Shown: piece by piece, positions 24,619 to 33,617 of the stretch | How the letters are laid out: every line of letters starts with the position of its first letter | Numbering within the stretch: position 1 is the first letter of the stretch | Assembly (NCBI RefSeq): GCF_017355835.1 | Contig: NZ_JAFEWF010000002.1 | Coordinates: forward strand, 186,001-250,000 | Direction of reading: 5' to 3' | Origin: Desertivirga brevis | GTDB lineage: Bacteria; Bacteroidota; Bacteroidia; Sphingobacteriales; Sphingobacteriaceae | Length of the DNA stretch: 64,000 nucleotides | Notes under the pieces: model-generated | Database searches by the model: none | What the model saw: the letters and a program-made list of their open reading frames with translations, nothing else | What the model was told of the DNA's origin: nothing | Program-made: the position numbers and the translations under genes

Positions 24619-25851
24619 TTATCTTTCTGCCAGCCTCTTTTTCAAAGCTGCCATATCATCACTAAGTTTAGTTTCCAGTACTCGTGCATAAATTTGAGTG
24701 GTAGCAAGTTTAGTATGACCAAGCATCTTACTTACACTCTCTATTGGCACGCCATTACTTAGGGTAACAGTAGTGGCAAACGTATGTCGGGCTGTGTGGA
24801 AGGTTAAATGCTTTTTAATTCCACATAGATCTGCAATCTCTTTTAAATAGCTGTTTAACTTTTGATTTGAGAAAGTCGGTAGTAGTGTACCGTCCGCTAA
24901 GGACTTTGGATGATCAGCATATTTCTCAAGGATGGCTAAAGCTTTGGGTAGGATGGGCATTTTAACTGCGGTGTTTGTTTTTTGCCGGCTGGTAACGATC
25001 CATTTCTCCTCATCAATTCCGGTTACAATGTTTTCTCGTTTAAGGTTTGAAACATCAATATAGGACAAGCCTGTATAACAACTGAAGATGAACAGATCTT
25101 TTACTAACTCAAGCCTGGGCATTTCAAAATCTTTGGCTTCTATTTTAGCAAGTTCTTGTTTGCTTAGGTAATCCCGGTCCACTTTCTCAAATTTCAATCT
25201 GTAGGCAAGGAAGGGGTTTTTATCGATCCATTCCATCTGTAGAGCGAGATTGATCATTTTACGTAGTCTTTCAAGATGTTTCATCACTCCATTGTTGCTT
25301 AGGGCAAATTCCCCCAAAGGTGTTTTCATATGACGCAGGTAGTACTCAAAGTCTTTAATGAATTTGTAAGAAAGCTCAGACAGGAATTTGTCTGATGTCT
25401 TGTATTTCTTTTTCAGGAATTCTTTAATGTACTTCTGTGTGGTGAAGTAGTTTTTTAGAGTGCCCCATTCCAACGCCTCTTTCTGATGGCTGTTATGGTA
25501 ATCCATCAATTTGCAAAGCGTAAACTCTAGCTGGTCATTACCCATAAACATATCTCGGATAAGCTCGGGAGTAATGAGCTTTTTTTGCAGGAACAGTTCC
25601 TGGTAGCATTCCGTAATCTTTGCACGGTAGCGTTGAAGGTAGTTGTTTAATTGTGCTAGTTCATCTTTAGTTCCCTTCGCCATCCCTTTCCCGGGGTTCC
25701 AATTTTTAGGATCAATATATCTTTTTACCGATAATTCGACCCGTCTGCCGTTGACGGTTATTCTTGCATAAATTGGCACTTTGCCGTCTTCATCTGCTTT
25801 TCCGTTTCTCAGCAAAAATGCTACGCTGAATCTGTTTGATACTGTATTCAT
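24619..25851 (-). CDS. Tyrosine recombinase (integrase) of the island
   Basis: A 410-aa site-specific recombinase. The N-terminal arm-binding domain starts near FSVAFLLRNGKADEDGKVPIY, then a SAM-like core-binding domain (about 110-215), then the catalytic domain. His-x-x-Arg is in FHTARHTFATT, then His in MLGHTKLATTQIYARV, with the nucleophile Tyr at about residue 388. The first catalytic Arg is replaced in CYTGLSYIDV, as in the CTnDOT-type branch of Bacteroidota integrases. It is coded next to its tRNA-Pro target and reads away from it. It should catalyse integration and excision of the whole 12.4-26.2-kb island. Confidence 0.95.
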   Translation of the reverse strand: MNTVSNRFSVAFLLRNGKADEDGKVPIYARITVNGRRVELSVKRYIDPKNWNPGKGMAKGTKDELAQLNNYLQRYRAKITECYQELFLQKKLITPELIRDMFMGNDQLEFTLCKLMDYHNSHQKEALEWGTLKNYFTTQKYIKEFLKKKYKTSDKFLSELSYKFIKDFEYYLRHMKTPLGEFALSNNGVMKHLERLRKMINLALQMEWIDKNPFLAYRLKFEKVDRDYLSKQELAKIEAKDFEMPRLELVKDLFIFSCYTGLSYIDVSNLKRENIVTGIDEEKWIVTSRQKTNTAVKMPILPKALAILEKYADHPKSLADGTLLPTFSNQKLNSYLKEIADLCGIKKHLTFHTARHTFATTVTLSNGVPIESVSKMLGHTKLATTQIYARVLETKLSDDMAALKKRLAER

Positions 25852-25880
25852 AATTTTCTATTTAATCCAGAACTGCATCT

Positions 25881-25904
25881 TTTGAGATCTTTTGAGATCT
25901 TTTG
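25881..25904. repeat. Tandem decamer just upstream of the integrase
   Basis: TTTGAGATCT occurs twice (25881-25890 and 25891-25900) followed by TTTG, 30 nt upstream of the integrase ATG. It may be an operator or an integrase binding site; the repeat is seen, the role is inferred. Confidence 0.55.
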
Positions 25905-25923
25905 GTACACTAAGCCCCTGAAA

Positions 25924-26075
25924 AGGTCACCTAGTAGGGCCTGAAAAAGGACTTAAAATGGACCAAAAAAAGTCAGAAAATATTTCGCCTAAATAGCTGA
26001 CATATAGCTGTTTAAACCCTTTCTGGTGACCTCGAAAATAGAAAATCAAATTAGGTCACCGAATAGGTCACCTAG
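25924..26075. promoter_or_regulatory. Right-end arm-type sites (AGGTCACC motifs)
   Basis: AGGTCACC occurs at 25924, 26053 and 26065, and inverted (GGTGACCT) at 26025. The 26053-26073 segment is identical to 12472-12492 at the other end of the island. Clusters of short repeats beside an integrase gene and its tRNA are typical of arm-type binding sites. Confidence 0.6.
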
Positions 26076-26115
26076 AGTTTGGTTTTGGATGGATAAAATG
26101 ACTCAAAAAAGCATT

Positions 26116-26185
26116 AAAAAAGCCCCTGAATCATAGATTTAAGGGCTCTTAGTGTATTTTGCTATCAAAAAAGTCGGGATGGCCG
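26116..26185. repeat. Putative attR: tRNA 3' end and terminator tail
   Basis: This segment matches 12340-12411. It includes GGGATGGCCG (26176-26185), which forms the 3' strand of the tRNA acceptor and T stems. The tail to its left also contains a G/C hairpin with T's on the minus strand (GCCC/GGGC), which would terminate the tRNA transcript. Confidence 0.72.
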
Positions 26186-26247
26186 GATTTGAACCGACGA
26201 CCTCCAGCACCCCATGCTGGCGCGATACCGGGCTACGCTACATCCCG
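26174..26247 (-). tRNA. tRNA-Pro (anticodon GGG)
   Basis: On the minus strand the acceptor stem CGGGATG pairs with CATCCCG. The anticodon stem CCAGC/GCTGG encloses the 7-nt loop ATGGGGT, giving anticodon GGG (Pro, codon CCC). The T-loop is TTCAAAT. The 74-nt gene ends with discriminator A, and CCA is not encoded. It is intact and serves as the island's attachment target. Confidence 0.96.
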
Positions 26248-26596
26248 TGGAATTGAGAATCCAAATATATAAAGCGTTCTGATTATATCGAAAATTATGC
26301 TGCGGTTTCCGTGAAAGAAATTAAAATAAAAATGCAGGATGGTGTTACAAATCGCTTATAGTCTACGTCTTAGTATAAACACAATTTTCTTGAGTCATGA
26401 GTGTAAGAGTTCAATTAGCAATAGCCGTATCTCTGTTGTCAATTTTATTTTCAACCGTAGTTGTTTTATCTTGCTGTTATTCGGTATAGCTTTAGGTATT
26501 GGGAAGTTCTTTGTAGTGTTAAATATTTTTCTTAAAAGTAATTGTTTTAGTAAATGAAAGATTTATCTTTACATATTCTATCAAATTAAATGCACT
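26248..26596. other. Gene-free stretch after tRNA-Pro, with a possible promoter
   Basis: This 349-bp stretch is AT-rich. A 72-codon open frame at 26339-26557 has no start context or recognisable product and is not called. TATCTTTA at 26564-26571 is one base from the -7 consensus TAnnTTTG, with TTG 22 nt upstream, and could serve the small gene at 26597. Confidence 0.4.
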
Positions 26597-26881
26597 ATGA
26601 AAAACAGTTACCTTGGCATTAGGGAGACTACTGCGCTCTTTGGCCATCTCAATCATTCGTTTACAGTCAGGTATAGAGGGGTAGACGGGCTTATTCTACA
26701 TGGGTACGTTACACAGTTGTCTGCAAATGACTATCAAGTCTTCGTGAAGGAGAAAGGTGTGATCATTCAATGTAAAAAAGATGAATATGGCTTGTTAACC
26801 TGTAAACTTAATAGTAAGGGCAATGTTCATTGGGTTGATGGAATAAGCCGGGCGGTAGCTCAAACCTTATTGGAGCAATAA
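26597..26881 (+). CDS. Small protein of unknown function
   Basis: I do not recognise this 94-aa protein. It has no signal peptide or membrane segment. The sequence alternates beta-type stretches (HSFTVRYRGVDGLILHGYV, YQVFVKEKGVIIQCKK) and ends in a short helix, which would suit a small beta-barrel fold. A plausible promoter lies 26-33 nt upstream of the ATG. It stands alone just right of the tRNA, outside the island. Confidence 0.55.
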   Translation: MKNSYLGIRETTALFGHLNHSFTVRYRGVDGLILHGYVTQLSANDYQVFVKEKGVIIQCKKDEYGLLTCKLNSKGNVHWVDGISRAVAQTLLEQ

Positions 26882-27194
26882 TTTTTTTTGAAAAGGGGAT
26901 TCGAAAAAAATATTTTCTACTTGATGAGTGAGGATTCTTAATTCTTTAACTAGCAGGATCTTGCTTCCTGATAAACTTCTTTTAATTGTAACCTAAGCAA
27001 ATTTGCACCGTAGACTTAAATCCCAAGAGGAAGATAAGTCAAAACCTTTGCCAATTTTGTGTTGTTAGAGGTCATTAAAAAATAAAGAAGCCTTTGGCTG
27101 GTCATTTATTTTTATATTTTTGCGGTGCTCGGGTCATATTATGACAAAGAGGGCGTTTATAAGTAAGGTTGTTTAACTGTAAACGAGTTTAAGA
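26882..27194. other. Intergenic leader of the NlpC/P60 gene
   Basis: A 313-bp gap. It holds the promoter at 27093-27122 and a leader of about 70 nt with the small dyad GTCAT-ATT-ATGAC (27133-27145). No further gene is seen. Confidence 0.5.
27093..27122 (+). promoter_or_regulatory. Bacteroidota sigma-A-type promoter of the NlpC/P60 gene
   Basis: TTTG (27093-27096), an 18-nt spacer, then TATTTTTG (27115-27122), matching the TTTG/TAnnTTTG consensus. The ATG lies about 73 nt downstream. Confidence 0.65.
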
Positions 27195-27746
27195 ATGGGA
27201 AAAAAATTCATAGTAGGTTTTCTACTAGTATTATTGAGTGTGTCTTCCCAGGCACAAACAACGAAGAAAAGTTCAGAAAAAAGTACAGCTGATCCTGATA
27301 ATTTAGCAAAGGATTATTTTTCTCAAATAATGGGAATTGCTGCTTCTGCTACGTCGAACGTAAAATTGTATCAATTTGTGTACGACTGGTTAGGCACTCC
27401 CTATAGATTGGGTGGCGATACTGAAAAAGGAATTGATTGCTCGGGGTTTGCTTATCAGTTATACGACAAAGTATTCAATACAGTAATAGGAAACAATTCC
27501 AGGAACATCTTCAGCATGGTAAATCCGGTTAACAAGGAAGAGTTAAAGGAAGGGGACCTGGTATTTTTTAAGATTAATAGTAAATCAATCTCTCATGTTG
27601 GTGTTTACCTCGGAGATGATAAGTTTGCTCATGCATCAAGTAGCAGGGGAGTAATGATCAGCAACCTTAATGAAGCTTACTGGAAGCGTTATTATTATAA
27701 AGGTGGCCGGTTGATTGAATCACTAAGAGAAAAGTTAGAGAACTAG
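27195..27746 (+). CDS. Secreted NlpC/P60 (C40) cysteine peptidase
   Basis: A 183-aa protein with a cleavable signal peptide (MGKKFIVGFLLVLLSVSSQA). The NlpC/P60 domain has the nucleophile in GIDCSGFAYQLYDKVF, the catalytic His in SHVGVYLGDDKFAHASSSRG and a third polar residue after it. Enzymes of this family cut peptide stems of peptidoglycan, usually D-Glu to diamino acid bonds. It is monocistronic, with its own promoter and terminator. Confidence 0.93.
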   Translation: MGKKFIVGFLLVLLSVSSQAQTTKKSSEKSTADPDNLAKDYFSQIMGIAASATSNVKLYQFVYDWLGTPYRLGGDTEKGIDCSGFAYQLYDKVFNTVIGNNSRNIFSMVNPVNKEELKEGDLVFFKINSKSISHVGVYLGDDKFAHASSSRGVMISNLNEAYWKRYYYKGGRLIESLREKLEN

Positions 27747-27770
27747 ATTTAAAAATATTTAAAAGTAAAG

Positions 27771-27796
27771 AAAGCCGTCGGAAGACGGCTTTTTTA
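27771..27796 (+). terminator. Intrinsic terminator after NlpC/P60 gene
   Basis: AAAGCCGTC (27771-27779) pairs with GACGGCTTT (27784-27792) around GGAA, followed by T's. It could also work for the convergent gene on the other strand. Confidence 0.9.
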
Positions 27797-27813
27797 TTAA
27801 GCTGATATTTGTT

Positions 27814-28461
27814 CTAGCCTTCAAGGAGGAAAACGATCAGCTCTTTAGGTCCGTGTGCACCCAGAACTAATGTCTTCTCTATATCTGCTGTACGGCTAGG
27901 GCCAGTTACCGCAGATATCATGGTCGGCAGTCTATCTTGATATTTTGTTTTTAAATTTGCCAAAGCATCCTTTAGGTCTAGTACTAACTGAGAGGTATAT
28001 GCGATCACGATGTGGTGTGGAGGGTAAATACCTAGCCTTCTTCCTGCGGCATTGGCATTAGACACCAATACAGTACCATTCCTGGCGATTAGAGATTCGC
28101 AAAGGGTAATACTAACCTCAGCCTGAAGAAAGTCTTTATCCGTCTTATAAAAAGGAAATTCATATTGGGTGAGCATCTCTTGTAACTGAGGTTCCCAACA
28201 ATAAATTCTTCTCCAGCTCTTTTCGTCGGCAAGTAGCAACAGATTTTCAATAAGCTGGATCTCATCTTCACAGAATACGAATTTGCCCGCTACCAGACTT
28301 AGTTGTTCAGCAAAGAGTACCTCAAGATAATCGTCATAGGCCTCATATAAAGGTGCTTCTTCAAGATTAGGGTAGGGATTGTCTCTCTTTTCAAGTAATG
28401 CCTTCCTTATCTTTTTCAGCATTCTTTCCTTAGCAGTAGTTTCTTTCATCTCTCTGGCCAT
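27814..28461 (-). CDS. LUD-domain protein (LutC/YkgG-like)
   Basis: A 215-aa cytoplasmic protein of the LUD family. Family-typical segments are AEVSITLCESLIARNGTVLVSN, GRRLGIYPPHHIVIAYTSQLV and the C-terminal SAVTGPSRTADIEKTLVLGAHGP. LUD proteins include LutC of the lactate-oxidising LutABC complex. No lutA or lutB lies next to it here, so a direct role in lactate use is uncertain. In Bacteroidota it is often found near ftsH, as here, and a strong terminator separates the two. Confidence 0.88.
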   Translation of the reverse strand: MAREMKETTAKERMLKKIRKALLEKRDNPYPNLEEAPLYEAYDDYLEVLFAEQLSLVAGKFVFCEDEIQLIENLLLLADEKSWRRIYCWEPQLQEMLTQYEFPFYKTDKDFLQAEVSITLCESLIARNGTVLVSNANAAGRRLGIYPPHHIVIAYTSQLVLDLKDALANLKTKYQDRLPTMISAVTGPSRTADIEKTLVLGAHGPKELIVFLLEG

Positions 28462-28490
28462 TGTGCAAAAGTCGTTTTTGGAAATCTCAG

Positions 28491-28532
28491 TTCAAAGAAA
28501 AAGCCCCGAAAATTCGAGGCTTTTTCTTTGAA
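28491..28532 (-). terminator. Strong intrinsic terminator of rsfS-ftsH
   Basis: TTCAAAGAAAAAGCC (28491-28505) and its complement (28518-28532) enclose CGAA/TTCG pairs, forming a near-perfect 20-bp hairpin with one C-A mismatch. Long T-runs exist on either strand. It ends ftsH transcription just ahead of the LUD gene. Confidence 0.9.
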
Positions 28533-28548
28533 CTTATAAAATTAAATA

Positions 28549-30639
28549 TTATAAATCGTTCGATTGTGTACTCTTAAGAGGATCAGTAGCGTCGCTTACT
28601 GGCTCCGGGTGAAGATTTTCAGCTACCGGCCTTTGGTTACCACTATCATCACCATTCACAAACTCATCATAAGTAGTGCGGTGATTGAACGGGCGTTTAC
28701 CTAAGATCTCTTCAAGATCGGATTGGAATAGAATTTCCTTCTCAAGGAGTTTTTGCGCAAGTTTTTCTAAACCTTCACCTTTATCGGTTAATAGTTGTTT
28801 AGTTCTTGCATATACTGAATTGATTAGATTTCTTACTTCCTCATCGATCATTTCAGCTGTCTTTTCAGAGTAGGGCCTATTAAACTGCTCTTGCTGGTCG
28901 TTGAAGGAAATATTACCAACTCTTGGATTCATACCGTAAAGAGTGATCATAGCGTAAGAAAGTTTCGTAATCCTTTCAAGGTCGTTCTGGGCTCCTGTTG
29001 AGATTTTACCGAATGTAAGATCTTCAGCAACACGGCCCCCCATTGTCATACACATACCATCAATAAGCTGTTCTGTAGTATATAGGAACTGCTCTTTTGG
29101 AAGGTACTGTGCATATCCTAAGGCTGCAACACCGCGAGGGACAATTGAAACTTTAACCAATGGGTCTGCATGCTCCAGGAACCAACCAGCAATTGCGTGA
29201 CCTGCCTCGTGATAAGCAACTATCCGTTTCTCTTCAGGAGATATGATCTTGTTCTTTTTCTCTAATCCTCCGATCACACGGTCAATTGCATCCTGGAAGT
29301 CCTGCATATCTACCGCCTCTTTATTCTTACGTGCAGCTATAAGGGCTGCTTCGTTACATACGTTGGCGATCTCTGCCCCAGCAAATCCCGGCGTTTGTGC
29401 CGATAGTTTTTTAGGATCAACTTCAGGAGATAACTTTATTGGTGCAAGGTGAACCTTAAAGATTTGTTCACGACCTACTAAATCTGGTTTATCAATAGAG
29501 ATCTGCCTGTCAAAACGTCCGGGACGAAGTAGCGCAGAGTCTAATACGTCAGGGCGGTTTGTAGCTGCCATGATGATAATCCCTGAGTCAGTGCCAAAAC
29601 CATCCATCTCAACAAGGAGCTGATTAAGCGTATTTTCGCGCTCGTCATTTCCACCTACAATGTTGTTCTTTCCACGAGCACGACCGATTGCATCGATCTC
29701 ATCTATAAAGATGATACATGGAGCCTTATCTTTAGCCTGGCGGAATAAGTCACGAACACGGGAAGCTCCCACACCCACAAACATTTCTACGAAATCAGAT
29801 CCTGACAGTGAGAAGAATGGTACCTGTGCTTCTCCGGCAACTGCTTTTGCAAGTAAAGTTTTACCTGTACCAGGAGAACCAACAAGAAGTGCTCCTTTAG
29901 GAATCTTACCTCCAAGGTTAGTGTACTTTTGAGGGTTCTTCAAGAAATCCACAATCTCCATCACTTCGAGCTTCGCTTCTTCAAGGCCTGCAACATCATT
30001 GAACGTTACGTTTACCTGTGATTCCTTATCAAATAGAGTCGCTTTTGATTTTCCAATGTTGAAGATCTGACCCCCTGCGCCTCCACCTGCACCGCCGCCC
30101 ATTCGACGCATAATGAATACCCAAAAGCCGATTAAAAGAAGTACCGGAAGGATAATTGACATAAACCAGCTTGCCCAGAAGTTTTCTCTTGATTCTATGC
30201 TTACCGGGGTACGTTGCTCTAATGGAATATCCTTTTCAGCTTCTCTTAGCTTCGCCTGCAAGGCATCAAAAGAGCCATCGGTAAAAAAATACTGAGGGCT
30301 TGTTCCTGACATGCTGAAGTTCTCTTCTTTATTTACGTCGGCATACTTGGGTTGACTTAACCTGTCTTTTTTGATATAAACCTCGGCCATTATCAGGTCG
30401 TTGTTCTTGTAGGCAATTATCTTTTCAACGTCCCTTGGCCTTAGCATTTGGCTTTCGAACTGCTGATAGTTAATCTTCTTAGCGCTCGATCCGTTGAAGA
30501 AGTATTGTACCGCAAACAACCCTATAATAATTGCAGCGTAAAGCCACATGATATTAAATTTAGGAGGCTTAGGCACAATCTTTTTAGTTGAGCGCTTTTT
30601 TATTGTTTTCTTAAAGTTATCAGCTTTTTTCTCTTTCAT
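28549..30639 (-). CDS. ftsH: ATP-dependent zinc metalloprotease FtsH
   Basis: A 696-aa membrane protease that degrades damaged or regulated membrane and cytosolic proteins as a hexamer. There are two N-terminal membrane segments (near [19 protein letters not shown] and [18 protein letters not shown]) flanking a periplasmic domain. The AAA module has Walker [19 protein letters not shown], Walker [13 protein letters not shown] and the second region of homology with arginine fingers ([17 protein letters not shown]). The zinc motif is [10 protein letters not shown]. The C-terminal tail is extended and polar. It follows rsfS by 33 nt, giving an rsfS-ftsH operon. Confidence 0.98.
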   Translation of the reverse strand: MKEKKADNFKKTIKKRSTKKIVPKPPKFNIMWLYAAIIIGLFAVQYFFNGSSAKKINYQQFESQMLRPRDVEKIIAYKNNDLIMAEVYIKKDRLSQPKYADVNKEENFSMSGTSPQYFFTDGSFDALQAKLREAEKDIPLEQRTPVSIESRENFWASWFMSIILPVLLLIGFWVFIMRRMGGGAGGGAGGQIFNIGKSKATLFDKESQVNVTFNDVAGLEEAKLEVMEIVDFLKNPQKYTNLGGKIPKGALLVGSPGTGKTLLAKAVAGEAQVPFFSLSGSDFVEMFVGVGASRVRDLFRQAKDKAPCIIFIDEIDAIGRARGKNNIVGGNDERENTLNQLLVEMDGFGTDSGIIIMAATNRPDVLDSALLRPGRFDRQISIDKPDLVGREQIFKVHLAPIKLSPEVDPKKLSAQTPGFAGAEIANVCNEAALIAARKNKEAVDMQDFQDAIDRVIGGLEKKNKIISPEEKRIVAYHEAGHAIAGWFLEHADPLVKVSIVPRGVAALGYAQYLPKEQFLYTTEQLIDGMCMTMGGRVAEDLTFGKISTGAQNDLERITKLSYAMITLYGMNPRVGNISFNDQQEQFNRPYSEKTAEMIDEEVRNLINSVYARTKQLLTDKGEGLEKLAQKLLEKEILFQSDLEEILGKRPFNHRTTYDEFVNGDDSGNQRPVAENLHPEPVSDATDPLKSTQSNDL

Positions 30640-30672
30640 TTCTTATAATTAAACCGGGTTAGAATGTTGTGA

Positions 30673-31047
30673 TCACGCACTTTTATAAAACTGCATTTCA
30701 GCATCTCCCCACAATTCCTCTATCCCGTAAAATTGGCGTTTATCTGTCTTGAAGACGTGTACTACAACATCCACATAGTCCAGTAATACCCACTCTCCAT
30801 ATTCCAGCCCTTCTACACGTACAGGACCTTGTTTAGATGCTTTAAAAACTTCCTCCTCTATGCTTGATGCGATTGCTCTCACCTGTGTAGAGGATTCTGC
30901 GTGACAAATGACAAAATAATCAGCTACGGAGCTGTGTATATTTCTTAAATCTAATCTTACTATTTCGTTCCCTTTTTTCTCTTGTATGCCATGTATAACA
31001 AGTTCTGAAATAAAAGTTGATTCGTTAATTGTTTTACTTTTTACCAT
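30673..31047 (-). CDS. rsfS: Ribosome silencing factor RsfS
   Basis: A 124-aa RsfS/Iojap protein that binds ribosomal protein uL14 and blocks subunit joining when nutrients are short. Conserved parts are LRNIHSSVADYFVICHAESSTQVRAIASSI, VEGLEYGEWVLLDYVDVVVHVF and the C-terminal YGIEELWGDAE. It begins the operon with ftsH and is divergent from birA across 44 bp. Confidence 0.96.
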   Translation of the reverse strand: MVKSKTINESTFISELVIHGIQEKKGNEIVRLDLRNIHSSVADYFVICHAESSTQVRAIASSIEEEVFKASKQGPVRVEGLEYGEWVLLDYVDVVVHVFKTDKRQFYGIEELWGDAEMQFYKSA

Positions 31048-31057
31048 TAAAAAAAAT

Positions 31058-31065
31058 TAGTTTTG
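31058..31065 (+). promoter_or_regulatory. -7 box of the birA promoter
   Basis: TAGTTTTG fits TAnnTTTG and lies 26 nt upstream of the TTG start of birA, in the short divergent gap with rsfS. A -33 element is not clear. Confidence 0.45.
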
Positions 31066-31091
31066 GATGAATTTAATAAAACTCCGCTCTT

Positions 31092-31856
31092 TTGCAAATT
31101 AACACTTTTTCAAGATTAATTGTTGGACAAAAAATTGTTGTTTTAGAACGAATTGATTCTACCAATGATTATTTAAAGAGAGAGTTGGCAAAATCTACGC
31201 CATTTCCTGAAGGTACTGTAATAATGGCAGAAGAACAATTTGCCGGCCGCGGACAATCGCAAAACAAATGGCTTAGTCTGCCTGGTTTAAACTTAACTTT
31301 CAGTATCCTCCTTTTTCCCACTTCTATATCCCCTGAAAATCAATTCGAACTCAATATTGCTATAAGTTTAGCTACTAACGATGTTCTGTTGCCAATTATT
31401 GGCGAGGAGGTGAAAATAAAATGGCCAAATGACATTTATTACAGAAACCAGAAGATAGGAGGAATCCTGATCGAGAATTCACTGCAGGGTAAGCGAATGA
31501 AGAACTCAATTGTAGGGATTGGCTTGAATGTAAATCAGACGGAGTTTGATCCCCTTTTAACTAACGTGAGCTCTCTTAAGCAGATTACTGGACAAAACTA
31601 TGAATTGAAGTTGTTGTTATTGGATTTTTGCAAGGCGGTTGAAAGCAGATACCTCGACTTAAACAAACATAATGATCGGCATAGAGAGGAGTATTTACAG
31701 CGACTTTTCCGGTTCGGTGAGCCGCACTTTTTCGAGATTGGCGGACAGCCAGTACTGGGAGTAATTCGTGAGGTGGATGAGGCTGGCAGACTCGTGCTTG
31801 ATATTGGGGGGGAAAGACGCAAATTTTCATCTAAAGAGCTCAGTTTTATTATTTAA
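31092..31856 (+). CDS. birA: Biotin--[acetyl-CoA-carboxylase] ligase
   Basis: A 254-aa enzyme that attaches biotin to carrier proteins such as acetyl-CoA carboxylase BCCP. It starts at a TTG (31092): the reading gives QINTFSRLIVGQKIVVLERIDSTNDYLK, and no ATG lies near enough upstream. Active-site motifs are EEQFAGRGQSQNKW (the GRGxxxxxW biotinyl-AMP loop), KWPNDIYY and GGILIEN. It has no N-terminal DNA-binding domain, so it is a type I ligase and not a repressor. Confidence 0.94.
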   Translation: MQINTFSRLIVGQKIVVLERIDSTNDYLKRELAKSTPFPEGTVIMAEEQFAGRGQSQNKWLSLPGLNLTFSILLFPTSISPENQFELNIAISLATNDVLLPIIGEEVKIKWPNDIYYRNQKIGGILIENSLQGKRMKNSIVGIGLNVNQTEFDPLLTNVSSLKQITGQNYELKLLLLDFCKAVESRYLDLNKHNDRHREEYLQRLFRFGEPHFFEIGGQPVLGVIREVDEAGRLVLDIGGERRKFSSKELSFII

Positions 31857-32014
31857 ATAAGATTATGAAAGTGTACTTTATACACTAAAAATTTAATATC
31901 ATTGCACTTCGAACTTCCATCGGGTTGGTTCGGATTATATTATTTAGAAATAAAGGTTCAGGCGCCTGCAGTAACCTGAGATTTGTCTGAGCTTTCTACA
32001 ACAGTTTTATTGCC
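31857..32014. other. birA-pfkA gap with two dyads
   Basis: AGTGTA (31870-31875) pairs with TACACT (31881-31886) and is followed by AAAAATTT, possibly a weak terminator of birA. The palindrome CAGGCGCCTG (31959-31968) is enclosed by GGTT/AACC in the pfkA leader. Role unknown. Confidence 0.4.
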
Positions 32015-32989
32015 ATGGGTGAAATTAAAACAATAGGTGTTTTAACATCGGGGGGAGATTCTCCCGGAATGAACGCGGCTATCCGTGCGGTAGTGCGTAC
32101 GAGTTTGTACCACAACTTAAATGTTGTCGGTGTAATGCGTGGTTATGAGGGACTGATTGCCGGTGAATTAGTTCCGATGAACAGGAAGTCTGTTTCGAAT
32201 ATTATAGGAAGGGGCGGAACCATTTTAAAGACTACAAGAAGTGCTGCTTTCAGAACGCCTGAAGGCCGGATGGCTGCCTTTGAAAATATTCAGAAGTTTA
32301 AAATTGATGCCCTGGTTGTTATTGGAGGGGAGGGGACCTTTACGGGTGCTAATGTTTTCTCTCAAGAATACGGATTGCCGGTTTTAGGTTTACCGGGCAC
32401 AATTGATAATGATTTGATCGGTACCGATTATACCATCGGCTACGATACTGCTATAAACAATGTGATTAGTGCTGTGGATAAGATTCGTGATACGGCTGAG
32501 TCGCATGCACGCGTGTTTATTATAGAAGTGATGGGGCGTGACTCGGGACTGATTGCCTTAAGGAGTGGAATTGGGTCGGGTGCCGAAGCTATTTTAATCC
32601 CGGAATCTGAAACCGATATTGAAGAGCTTTTCCGCCGTTTGGAAGAAAGCCGGACGTACAAGTCTTCTCGTATTATTATGGTTGCAGAGGGAAGACATGC
32701 AGGAGGTTTAGAGGTTTCAGAGAAGATCAAAGAGCGTTTTCCTAAATATGATGTTCGCCTGTCTATCCTGGGTCATATACAAAGAGGTGGTAGCCCTACC
32801 TGCATGGACCGTGTTTTAGCAAGCAGGCTCGGCGTTGCTGCGGTAGATGCGTTATTGGCCGGTCATAAAGGAGAAATGGTGGGTGTTGTAAATAATGCTA
32901 TTCATTTTACGCCTTTTCATAATGCGATTAAACATATTTCTGAGATTAATCCAAACCTTTTACGAATAGTAGATATTCTGTCACTCTAA
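32015..32989 (+). CDS. pfkA: ATP-dependent 6-phosphofructokinase
   Basis: A 324-aa glycolytic kinase converting fructose 6-phosphate to the 1,6-bisphosphate. Motifs are LTSGGDSPGMNAAIRAVVR (nucleotide binding), GGEGTF, PGTIDNDLIGTDYTIGYDTA (catalytic Asp region), EVMGRDSG and ILGHIQRGGSPTCMDR. Gly residues at the GGDSPG and GGEGTF positions support use of ATP and not pyrophosphate. The length is normal. gmhA follows after 61 nt. Confidence 0.97.
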   Translation: MGEIKTIGVLTSGGDSPGMNAAIRAVVRTSLYHNLNVVGVMRGYEGLIAGELVPMNRKSVSNIIGRGGTILKTTRSAAFRTPEGRMAAFENIQKFKIDALVVIGGEGTFTGANVFSQEYGLPVLGLPGTIDNDLIGTDYTIGYDTAINNVISAVDKIRDTAESHARVFIIEVMGRDSGLIALRSGIGSGAEAILIPESETDIEELFRRLEESRTYKSSRIIMVAEGRHAGGLEVSEKIKERFPKYDVRLSILGHIQRGGSPTCMDRVLASRLGVAAVDALLAGHKGEMVGVVNNAIHFTPFHNAIKHISEINPNLLRIVDILSL

Positions 32990-33050
32990 GAATTAGAGAT
33001 TAACGGGGGATTGAATGAAATAGCTATGTTTGTCCCGCGAGAATTAAACG

Positions 33051-33617
33051 ATGGAATCAATAAAACTGCATTTCGTTGAGGCTGAAAAGGTTCTTAATTC
33101 CTTTTTGAGTGATCCTCAGAATTTTGAAAATATTGAACGAGCAGGCGTTTTACTTGTAGATGCCATTAAAGCCGGGAAAAAAATAATTTCCTGTGGTAAT
33201 GGAGGATCAATGTGCGACGCGATGCATTTCGCAGAGGAGCTGTCTGGTCGGTACAGGAACGACAGGAGAGCTCTTCCTGCTATATCTATTTCAGATCCCT
33301 CTCATATTTCCTGCGTTTCCAACGATTATGGCTATTCAGATGTCTTCTCAAGAATGGTAGAAGCTATAGGTCAGGAAGGGGATGTTCTGCTGGGAATTAG
33401 TACTAGTGGCAATTCTGAAAATGTACTAAAGGCGATATCAGCTGCACGAGCGAAAGGAATGAAGGTAGTTGGTTTGACCGGTAAGGACGGAGGGAAAATG
33501 GCTGTTGAGTGTGATGTGGAAATAAGAGCTCCAAAGTCAGACTATGCAGACAGGGCTCAGGAAATTCATATTAAGGTTATCCATTCTTTAATCGACTTCA
33601 TCGAGAGGGGCATTTAG
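33051..33617 (+). CDS. gmhA: Phosphoheptose isomerase (SIS domain)
   Basis: A 188-aa SIS-domain isomerase that makes D-glycero-D-manno-heptose 7-phosphate from sedoheptulose 7-phosphate for lipopolysaccharide core. Motifs are [53 protein letters not shown] and the C-terminal [17 protein letters not shown], with the zinc/catalytic Glu and His. Its last 30 nt overlap the convergent PAS-protein gene. Confidence 0.93.
   Translation: MESIKLHFVEAEKVLNSFLSDPQNFENIERAGVLLVDAIKAGKKIISCGNGGSMCDAMHFAEELSGRYRNDRRALPAISISDPSHISCVSNDYGYSDVFSRMVEAIGQEGDVLLGISTSGNSENVLKAISAARAKGMKVVGLTGKDGGKMAVECDVEIRAPKSDYADRAQEIHIKVIHSLIDFIERGI

Larger units (their letters stand above)
12402..26185. mobile_element. Integrative, probably mobilisable genomic island at tRNA-Pro(GGG)
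   Basis: About 13.8 kb lies between two copies of the tRNA-Pro 3'-end core. The integrase gene sits next to the intact tRNA. The same 21-bp double AGGTCACC motif lies inside each end, as expected for integrase arm sites. Contents: four-gene defence-like cluster, divergent HTH gene, BfmA/BtgA-type protein, DUF5712-type relaxase (frameshifted), TonB/TPR protein, 68-bp repeat array, AlbA-type protein and tyrosine recombinase. No conjugation (tra) genes are present, so the element would depend on a helper for transfer. Because the relaxase is frameshifted it may now be immobile. Boundaries are inferred from the repeats. Confidence 0.78.

Noticed and set aside
26339..26557. 72-codon open frame right of tRNA-Pro
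   Set aside because: No start context, no recognisable product and AT-rich hydrophobic composition; probably random.
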